DNA of 64,000 bases from Turbatrix aceti. Its lineage: Eukaryota > Nematoda > Chromadorea > Rhabditida > Panagrolaimidae. Positions within the stretch are counted from its first letter, which is position 1; the number at the start of each line of letters is the position of its first letter. This document shows, piece by piece, positions 56,059 to 64,000 of this stretch. Under the pieces are notes generated by a model, which saw only the letters and a list, made by a program, of their open reading frames with translations, did not search any database and was not told the origin of the DNA. The stretch lies in contig OZ017768.1 in NCBI GenBank assembly GCA_963969345.1, positions 868,001-932,000 of the forward strand, read 5' to 3'. Made by a program: the position numbers and the translations under genes.

Positions 56059-58136
56059 ATGAATTTTGGTCTTACAGAAATCAACGATGGATTGAAAAAA
56101 TATAAGAAAGGCTATTTTCTTAATAGTGGCGGCTTTGCGGAGTGCTACACCGTTAACGAGATTTCAAAATCAGAAGGGGCGGCTGATGTTAGCTACGCTC
56201 TTAAGGTGATGTTCAAGGACAAGTTGATGGAACATCCTTCAAAAAGTGTTGCATTTAACAGGGTTTGTTATTTTTTAAATATTTTTTTGGGAGCCTCTTC
56301 ATAATCTGTCATCAAGTTCAATTTTTTTGTTTGTGCACATCCGATAAAACAACTGCTTTTGCCAGGTGATCCAAGAAATTGAAATTCATAAAAAGCTCAG
56401 TCATCCCAATGTGGTCAAAATACACAGCGCTTTCGAAGACGATAAACACGTTTATCTTCTACTAGAGCTCTGCGAACTCAAATCTCTTTTTGGGGTGATA
56501 AAGCGACGAAGATCTCTGCTCGCATATGAATCGAAATATTACCTCAAGCAGGTAATTAATCAGGGGTTACTTTTCTTGTTTAACCCCCCCTTTTAGCTTG
56601 CCCAAGGACTTGAATACCTTCATAGTAATAATATTGTTCACCGCGATATCAAGCCAGGAAACCTTCTCTTGACTAATGACATGGTACTCAAAATTGGAGA
56701 CTTTGGATTTTCTTTTAAACTTGATCAAGCTGAAGACGAGCAATATGAGTGTGGCACGCGTTACTTCAAAGCACCCGAAGTTTATAACAACGGCGAACAC
56801 ACTCCAAAGATGGATATATGGTCGGCTGGATACGTCTTGTATGTTTGTCTTACCGGGCGTCACGCATTTACGAACAGCAACGCTGTATGTTTCATCATTT
56901 TTCATCACTAGACTAATGTTTCAAACCGGAATCGACTGTGCGAACCATGCCAGTTTCGGTTTCGTTACCTAAAAAATTCCAGAATCGACAACACTGTGAA
57001 ACATATGTTACTGTAATATGTTTTTTAGATCAGAGATGGCACATTCAATAGTTTAAATTGGAAGCTTCCAGACGACTGTCGCAACGAAAACGCGAGGAAG
57101 CTTATGGAGAGGTGCTTTCAAGAGATTCCGGAAGAGCGTCCATCTGCGAGTGAGATGCTGTCTTCAGAATTTCTCTCCGGAGAAGTACCAAAAGCGCTAC
57201 CAAGAGAATCGACAACCACGGAGCCGTTTTTTTTCACTGAACAAAATTTATTGGTTTGTTTCTTTCATTTGGACCAGGATTAATTACACAAAATTTAATT
57301 TTTTTCAGAATTACCAAATCGATGGAAGCATTGACATCAAGTCGACCCGCAATCAACCATTAAAAGAATTCACTGAATCAACTTTAAAAATTATTTTGAA
57401 AAAAATTGAAAAGGTTATAAATGTTGACGCGCACGGTGACATCGATGACCTCCACCTTCAGTGTCCGAAGCTTAAACCTTTGTACTGGGTGAATCGATGG
57501 GTCGATTACTCGGACAAATATGGTTTCGTGTACCAAATCTGCGACGGTAGCTTTGGATGCATCTTTCGCGACAACCGAACCGTCATCGTCAGCTCAAACG
57601 GCGTCTATTGTGTCGAGAAGAAGGCTGATGGCAGCGAGAAGCTATATCTCTTTGACCGATTATTCTCTGAGGAAGAACAAGTGAAACCTAGCAAAAAGGA
57701 AATCCTTCAGAAATTTCATAACTATATGAAAAAGTATCTCAAACCCGCAGCTTCCCAGACAACTTTAATTGATTCAGGCAGCAATACAATTGGTCGATCG
57801 GTCTTTGTGATCAGCTGGATGCGGATAGAAGACAATGCGTTAAGCGCTGATCGAAAAAATGTCGCTATTGCGTTTCTCCTGTCTAGCAGTACATTTCAGA
57901 TCAATTTTAAGGTTTGTTTTGTATTAAGAAATTAAGCAAAGTTAAATGAAAGTTTGTTGTAGGATGGCGTGAAGCTAATCATCTGCCCCCTCGTTGAAGC
58001 TGTAACAGTCATTCAGGGAGAATCTTTTAAAACATTCAGTCTCGAATATTTGACTACTAATGGATCCCCACAAGTCCTTCATGATCGCCTAAATGTAGTT
58101 CACACTATAATCAGCAATATGAAAGCGCGCGTTTGA
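56059..58136 (+). CDS. Polo-like kinase, copy 2 (559 aa, diverged)
   Basis: Tandem paralog of copy 1. Exons: 56059-56262, 56366-56551, 56597-56884, 57029-57253, 57309-57911, 57963-58136, all phase-0 joins. Catalytic residues are kept (YALKVMFK lysine, HRDIKPGN, DFGFSF). Altered parts: the P-loop reads LNSGGFAECY instead of LGKGGFAACY (first Gly lost); the T-loop reads YECGTRYFKAPE instead of CGTPNYIAPE and has no Thr at the activating position. Polo box 1 keeps YWVNRWVDYSDKYGF; polo box 2 reads DGVKLIICPL, so the phosphate-contacting His (human H538) is Gly while Lys is kept. The C-terminal mini-exon of copy 1 is absent. Probably expressed but with changed regulation or reduced activity; a germline-specific paralog is possible. 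The frame is fully open, against simple decay. Confidence 0.9.
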
Positions 58137-58849
58137 GCTTTTTCAATGTTTATTGTACTGAATTGACTATTGTCTAACTTAATTTTTAAACTCTATCGGT
58201 TTTCATTATAAAAAACATTGATTCCTAAAATTTCTGCGGAGCTCACACAGAGTGACATCGACGACTAGAATTGTTGAGCCATAAATCATCGATGGGACCC
58301 TATAGATAAATATTTAGGGGCGCATTCGTCCACAGAATCGTAAATTTCGTAGGCAATTACTGCATTCATTTTAGGCACTGCTGGAATAAAAAAACTAAAT
58401 CCTCGACGTCCAGAGCCTTCGAAACCTCCCTAGAAGGGTGTATTTTTGAAATGAGCTGTTGCCATCTTCATTTTCTCGATAAAATCAATGTATTGCGCGA
58501 AATATGCTCTCAATCAATAAAACATTGATACAAAGTGATAAAAACGTAACAAAAACTATGATACATAAAAATGTGCTTTATTACTGCAAAGAAAGCATCT
58601 TGCACTTAAACTTTTCGGCGCGCGCATTGTATAAATCGATATGCCAAAAATACATTTTTGAGCGAATCCCTCTGAAACTTGGCAATACTAAGGCTATATA
58701 CTAGGATGCTTATCAAAAAAATTTTGAGCTTAAACCAATACGTTTGAACAAAGCACGGTACAAATTAATGTTTGCACTTAAACTTTTCGGCGCTACTGTA
58801 TGGGCTGTTGGGGGTGTGTTATAAATACGTTTGCCTTTATGGGAGAATT
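58137..58849. other. Spacer between PLK copy 2 and the PLK pseudogene
   Basis: Contains an imperfect direct repeat: GCACTTAAACTTTTCGGCGC occurs at about 58602-58621 and 58769-58788. An isolated CAGAGTGACATCGACGAC near 58247 echoes the PLK linker (GGTGACATCGACGAC) and may be a remnant of coding sequence. No intact exon. Confidence 0.4.
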
Positions 58850-59360
58850 GTAAGTTCCAATTTAAAATTTCCAAATGAATACAGCAATGAGAGGGCAAGT
58901 AATCTTCGGCGTAAATGCCACGAAACAGATCCGAATAACCGTCCATCTGCTAGTGAAATCCTTGCTTCAGAATTTTACACACCAAAAAAGTTACCGAGAG
59001 AGTGCACCTCCACGGCACCGTATTGTAACACAACTTTGGATTCAATTCACCGAGAACCACTGAAACCATTAGCAGAAGCAACTTTTTGTGAAATTCAAAA
59101 AATGATCTAAAAAGTCCAAAAGGTGGAAGGTGACATCAATGACCTATACCGTCAGTGTCCAAAACTGAAACCTTTTTATTGGGTGAATCGATGGTTTTGG
59201 ATGAAGGAGTATGGCTTTGGATACCAGATCTGTGACGGTAGCTTTGGATGCATTTTCACGTGCGACAATCAAATTATGATTGTCGGCTCAAATGGCGTCG
59301 ATGGCTTTGAAAAGAAAAACGACGGCAGCGAGGTGCCATTTACGTACGAACCAACGCCAG

Positions 59361-59736
59361 CAGGGTGGCGAAGAGGGGATTCCCATGGGAGTCCCATGGG
59401 AAATATCCCGGGAATTATCCCGGGATTCCCATCTATCACGGGATAATTCCCCACGGAATTTTGAAAATGCGCGATCCCGCCTAAAATAACGCCATTTTTT
59501 CTTTCCAATAACGGCGTTATTTCTAAAAACGCGTGCTTTTTTCTTTCCAATTAGAGGAATGATTTTATTTTTATTGTTAATTCTATTACATTAAAAAAAT
59601 AAGTACGTATTTGTATATATTTTTTGTATGAACATGTTTTTTTTAAATGTACCAAAAAATATCCCAGGGGACTCCCATGGGACTCCCATGGGATAATTCC
59701 CCTATTTCTAATTCCCATGGGAGTTTCGCCACCCTG
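59361..59736. mobile_element. hAT-like MITE in the PLK pseudogene
   Basis: 376 bp with terminal inverted repeat CAGGGTGGCGAA and an exact 8-bp target duplication AACGCCAG at 59353-59360 and 59737-59744. Subterminal regions are rich in CCCATGGGA palindromes on both sides. The 8-bp target and the CAGGG tip are hallmarks of hAT transposons. Non-autonomous; no open frame. Confidence 0.88.
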
Positions 59737-60149
59737 AACGCCAGTAACCCTGAAGAGCGTTGGTTCGTCAGGGCCACATAAAAACTATAGCAAACAGGAA
59801 ATCCTCCAGTATTTACATGATAAAATGATAAAACATCTGAAGTCCGTCGCTGCACGGGCGATTACCGGCGCTTCAGATCCCAAAGGTCGGCCGGTCTTTG
59901 TCGTCAGCTGGATACAGATAACAGGCGTCGCCATTGTTTTTATGCTGTCAAATCGTACAATTCAAATCAATTTTTTTGTGGTAAGTTTTGTTAAAAAAAC
60001 AGTTATCAATCTAGAAGCAAAAATTTTGAGCAAAATTTTATTATTTTTTGGTTGTGTAGTATTTCTCTATGCCACTTGCGATAAATACTTTACTCACAAG
60101 CAAAGACCTCAACAAAGGGACTTCCTAAGCTATCCTAAGCTAAGAACAC

Positions 60150-60275
60150 TGTTTGCCAGTGTTCCAATGACTCTGAATCTGGAGTCGACTCCCAAAATGT
60201 GTCGATTATGAGTCAAAGATCGACTATGTATGGGAGTCGGAGTCAAAAGAGTCGACTATTGACTCGGAGTCAAAT
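60150..60275. repeat. GAGTC-rich short insertion
   Basis: Repeated GGAGTCGACTCCC / GGGAGTCGGAGTC / GACTCGGAGTC words in both orientations, located where the start of the last PLK exon should be. Looks like a small inverted-repeat element; boundaries not resolved. Confidence 0.45.
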
Positions 60276-60542
60276 GTCTTTCAAGACCTTCAGCATCGAT
60301 TACCTTAGTAAAAATGGCGCCCCCCAAGATCTTTATGATCGCCTTAACGTAGTTGTAAACATCATCGGCAAAATGAAAGAGTCCTTATTTTGAGTTTATT
60401 TTTTTTTGTATATTTGGCCCATTTTTTTATGTACAATTTTTCTACGTAAAATTATCTGAAATCCAGTAAAGAGTTTTTATTCCCAAAAAACATTGATTTC
60501 CATTCAAAAAGTTCAAAATCAACAAAAACAAACAAAAAAAGC

Positions 60543-61136
60543 TCACGAAAGATCCATGGCGAGTTTGGCGTCTTCGGCACGGACTGCAGCCTTCTCAGCT
60601 CGACGCTGCGCGTTGAGGACCTTTTTGACCGCCTTCTTGGTCATTCGACGTGTCGGAAGAACCGTTGCGCCACTGAATTTCGCTGTTTTTGTCGAGATAT
60701 TTCTGAAAAAAAATTATATAATTAAAAACCTGAAATTTCATAGCAAAAAAACAAACTTGGCCTTAGGATGAATGAAAAGAGGAATATCGTCAGCCTTGAG
60801 TCTTTTTTCGTTAATTTTCTGAGCCTTTGTCATCTCGGTATCGTCTTCCGCGGCTTCCTCAGCCTCCTCACCGCCTTCGCCAGGGGCCGGCACAACAATG
60901 CCCTTGGCCTTGAGTTTCTTGGCCTTCTTCTGCTTCTTTTTGAGTTCCTTCTTTTCCTTGAGTTTCTTCACGATCGTCGTCACCCGGTCATCACCGCCTT
61001 CGGTGTCCACAATCATCGCTTCCGCATTCTTGGGATCCTTTTTCTTGAAAAGATTCCGGATCTTCTTGACCGAAGTCGCGACGCCAAACTTCTTGGCTCG
61101 CTTGAGGGTCTGCTTTCTTTTCACTAGTTTGCCCAT
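60543..61136 (-). CDS. Small Lys-rich conserved-type protein (179 aa)
   Basis: Two exons on the minus strand: 61136-60757 and 60702-60543, joined with a codon split across the intron. It starts MGKLVKRKQTLKRAKKFGV and contains a long Lys-rich helix (VKKLKEKKELKKKQKKAKK, about residues 56-74), an acidic patch (EEAEEAAEDDTE), then KINEKRLKADDIPLFIHPKA and a basic C-terminal helix with RRMTKKAVKKVLNAQRRAE. No signal or membrane segment. Composition is that of nucleolar ribosome-assembly factors, but I do not recognise the exact family; nuclear or nucleolar location is inference. Its 3' end faces the PLK pseudogene, and its 5' end is only about 190 bp from the 3' end of ABCF1 on the same strand, which would allow co-transcription as a nematode operon. 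Confidence 0.85.
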
Positions 61137-61326
61137 GACTAAAATTATATTCAGAATGCGTACAAAAAAACAGCGTTTTAAAATACAATTCGGTTAGAAA
61201 CCGATTTGAACGCCACTCCGAAAGTTGTTTTCTTTTTTTATTCAGAAGCTTAACAACAAACAATAAAGAAAATTATCCCACGACCATTTTTGAAGAAAAC
61301 TTTGTAGTTGTTGGAGACAAAAAATT
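61137..61326. other. Short gap between ABCF1 and the Lys-rich gene
   Basis: Only about 190 bp separate the ABCF1 stop from the start of the next gene on the same strand. That is short enough for a nematode operon, but no specific signal was identified. Confidence 0.4.
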
Positions 61327-64000
61327 TTAGTGACCGGCTGCAGCGAGAGCAAGTTCTTCGCCGAGTTTATCGAGAATTTCTTTTCTGTAGTCGTCAAAGT
61401 CACCGTCGATTTCGTATACTTTCTAAAAAACTTATTCAATTTTAAAACGTCATTTATTTTAATTTCTAATTCAATTTTGATAAAAAATAATTAATTATAA
61501 TTTAAAAATAAATTAAGTAACAAAAATTGTTTTAAAATCTGAATAAATTAAAAAACAATTATAAAAAAATATTTAAAAAATCGTTTAAAAATTTTAATGT
61601 ATTAATTAAATAAAAAACCTAATTAATAAATTTTAAACAATTTTCTTATCGAAAAAACCCACCTGATCCTCAACGACCCACAGCTGACAATTCGTCCTCC
61701 GAATAAGTCGCTCGTCGTGGGTAACCATGATAACGCCACCGGTGAACTCCTCAATAGCCTCAGCAAGTGCCTGGATGGACTCAATATCCAGATTGTTGGT
61801 CGGCTCGTCGAGCATGAGAATGTCCGGAGCAAAGAGTGACAACTCCGCCAGGGCAACACGGGATTTCTGACCGCCAGAGAGATCCTTGATCTTGACGGTA
61901 TGCGATGCACCGGGCAGACCCACCATGCCAAGGTTCTTGCGTGCAATCTGCGAATCAATGTTAAACTTGATGCAGAGGTACTCGATGCCTGTCTGTTCGC
62001 CGTTGAGAGCCTCGTTTGAGTGCTGATCGAACCATCCGATTTTGAGTTGTCTATGCCGACGAACTTCGCCTGTTTGAGGCTGAATTTTGCCGTAGAGCAG
62101 CTTCAGAAGCGTCGACTTGCCGACACCGTTGGGGCCGACAATGGCGATACGCGAATCCATGTCCAAGCCAAAGTCGAGGGAATCAAAAAGGACACCGTCT
62201 TTGTAGCCGAATGTCACGTCTGAAAATTTAAAAAACACCGTAAAAATAAATTTTGAAAAAAAAACAAAAAAAAATTGGTATTAACAAAAACTAACTGTAA
62301 AGACCCAAAATCGGAGGCTGCAACTTCGGAGGATCAGGAAAGACGAACTTGACGCTGTATTCCTTGATTCTCTGCAGCAACTCAGGAGGCGGGGCATCAT
62401 CTAAAAATTATCAAATCAACAACCCTGATCACCACCCTTCAAAACCCAAAAAAAACTCACCATCATCACCCATGGCAGCACTCGTCGCCTTTTTACCCTT
62501 TCCGCCCTGCTTTGCCTTGGCTTGAAGTTTCGTTTTGATTTCTTCGTTCGCCTGTTTGCCACTCTTTCCGCTCTTTTTGAGTGCCGTAAGTTCTTTTTGT
62601 TGCTTTTCAAATGCCTTGACGTGTTCTCGCATTTTTTGATCGTACATCTTCTTGAACATGGCTGAAAGGGAAAAAAAATAGTATTTTGATTTATTTCGGA
62701 GCATTTGATCGCCCATGAGAAAAATGCGTACACACAAAACCCCGAAAAAAAAACTCACTATAATTCCCTCTGTAGTAGTACAACTTCTGATCCTGGAGAT
62801 GAATCATATCCGTGCAAATGTTGTCGAGGAAGCCCTGGTCGTGAGAAACGACGAGAAGCGTCTTCTTCCACGACTGAAGGTAGTTGTCAAGCCAGATGAC
62901 GGCATTGAGGTCGAGATGGTTGGTTGGTTCGTCGAGCAAGAGAAGCGTAGGCTCAAGGAACAGCGCTCGTGCCAGGGAAATACGCATTCTCCAGCCTCCG
63001 GAAAAGTTTTCGACAGCTTTTTCCTGCATGCCCCGGGAAAATCCGAGACCGGAGAGAATGCGTCTGGCCCGAGACTCCGCAGCATCGGCGCCAATGTTTT
63101 TGAGTTCATCGCCGACTTCCTGGAGGCGATCGGTAACGGTGACGTCGCCGGCTTCAAGCTTGGCTGTGAGAGCGTCTTGCTCTTCGATCAGGGCGTTACG
63201 CTGTTTGTCGGAGAGAAGGACGGCGTTGATGGCGGAGGTGTTGTCAACTCGGATTTCTGAAAAAAAAATGGTACAAAATGATGGAAAATGAAGAAAAAAA
63301 AGGACAGAAAACTGTCCAAATTGCTAAATTTAGGCAACAGTTACGTTCAAATTAAAAAAAATAACGTAACTCATCTCCAAAAATAACAAAAATGTATACA
63401 ATGCACAGTACACGCGTAACAATCAAAAATATTTACGATATCATCATATCCAGTATCGTAAATATTACAATATCGTAAACCGTAACAATATCGTAAAACC
63501 GTTATTTTCCCTTGATTTTGACAGTTTTAGCTTGTTTTATGCCATTTCTTTCCCAATTTTTATAAAAACACATTTTTTTCAATTTTGAAGCAAAACCAAC
63601 CCTGTTCGCAGTAAAGAATGTCGATGTTCGGTGGAATGTTCAACTTCCTCGACGCGATATGCTTTAGGAGAGTAGTCTTACCCATTCTGCAAACGCCAAG
63701 GATAAAATTCGAAATTCCGTCTCCCAGTTAAAAAAACCAACCCATTGGGCCCGACGAGACCATATCGCCTGCCAAAGGCGATGGTCAGCGTTGCCCGATT
63801 AAAAAGCTGTCGACCAGCAGCCGCGATATCAAAATTCTCCACCTTGATATCGACGGCATTTTCCATCTGAGCTAGCTGTGCATCGGTTTTGACGGTCTGT
63901 GACACAGTAAATTGTCCGCCGAGTTCGCCACCCGTGCCAATGCCACCGGCTTCGTTGTCTCCGCCTTGATTTGGATCATCTCCCTCGATCTTGGCACCGA
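61327..64000 (-). CDS. abcf-1: ABCF1-type ABC-F ATPase, 5' end outside window
   Basis: Soluble ABC protein with two ATPase domains and no membrane part; ABCF1 associates with ribosomes and eIF2 in translation initiation. Minus-strand exons: 64000-63742 (partial), 63686-63601, 63256-62759, 62661-62461, 62400-62296, 62219-61663, 61422-61327. All codon phases join. The visible part starts in the acidic/Gly-rich linker, then [40 protein letters not shown] (Walker A 1), [15 protein letters not shown] (signature 1), [12 protein letters not shown] (Walker B 1), the ABC-F linker YRGNYTMFKKMY with Lys-rich coil, [21 protein letters not shown] (Walker A 2), [13 protein letters not shown] (signature 2), [14 protein letters not shown] (Walker B 2) and the C-terminal [17 protein letters not shown] end. 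Match to human ABCF1 is clear over the ABCF2 and ABCF3 forms. Both ATP sites look active. Confidence 0.94.

Larger units (their letters stand above)
58850..60393 (+). pseudogene. Polo-like kinase, copy 3, pseudogene
   Basis: Truncated third tandem copy. It keeps only the last part of the kinase domain (LRRKCHETDPNNRPSASEIL, about 58860-58990) and the polo-box region. An in-frame TAA at 59108-59110 follows CEIQKMI, and coding resemblance continues in the same frame with GDINDLYRQCPKLKPFYWVN. The intron found at this position in copies 1 and 2 is missing. A hAT-like MITE (59361-59736) interrupts polo box 1, coding similarity resumes near 59775 (KQEILQYLHDKMIKHLKS), a GT donor follows at about 59980, and the last exon is broken by a GAGTC-rich insertion (about 60150-60275) before SFKTFSIDYLSKNGAP and a TGA at 60391-60393. 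The N-terminal kinase lobe with all catalytic residues is absent. No functional kinase can be made. Confidence 0.88.

Noticed and set aside
62715..63260. 181-codon plus-strand frame within ABCF1
   Set aside because: Shadow of ABCF1 exon 3 on the minus strand, whose ABC motifs are unmistakable.
1..64000. CRISPR arrays, bacterial operons, tRNA or complete rRNA genes
   Set aside because: The genes are spliced and eukaryotic; I found no regularly spaced repeat-spacer arrays, no tRNA-like cloverleaf with a GTTCGA-type arm in context, and no continuous rRNA sequence.

Overview
The window looks like nuclear DNA from a nematode. It is AT-rich, most introns are short and end in TTTTCAG or TTTTAG, and eleven tandem genes encode seven-transmembrane receptors. 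Their ERFVAT..YKSYE and RYQ..EN motifs resemble the Sre/Sra-type serpentine chemoreceptors, which are known only from nematodes. Species cannot be named from the sequence.

Layout. 0.7-35.9 kb: eleven receptor genes, all on the + strand (A-K), in three subgroups: A-G (3 coding exons), H-J (4 coding exons) and K (divergent, 3 exons). The RYQ exon is exactly 84 bp in all eleven, and all introns are phase 0. A, D, G, I, J and K have intact exons; B is intact except for a GC splice donor. C is broken by a 14-bp deletion. E, F and H are each broken by a different inserted element with readable boundaries, and removing it restores the reading frame. One unrelated minus-strand gene (269 aa) sits inside the cluster at 2.7-3.6 kb. 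The spaces between genes are full of short retroposon ends, MITEs and long fold-back elements with TTAA target sites.

36-48.7 kb: about 12.8 kb without a gene I can support. The first half is A-rich with a degenerate tandem repeat. The second half is unusually GC-rich with no convincing exons.

48.7-64 kb: ordinary conserved genes. These are an ABHD17-like serine hydrolase (six exons, 585 aa); a tandem array of Polo-like kinases (two complete 559-aa genes and one pseudogene carrying a hAT-type MITE); a small Lys-rich protein on the minus strand; and the 3' part of an ABCF1-type ABC-F ATPase on the minus strand, running off the right edge.

The receptors are presumably chemosensory membrane proteins, the PLK genes act in cell division, and ABCF1 is linked to translation. 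The window reads as a fast-evolving receptor cluster next to housekeeping genes, not as one pathway. All exon models come from reading splice sites, frame and homologous spacing by eye; none is confirmed by transcripts.
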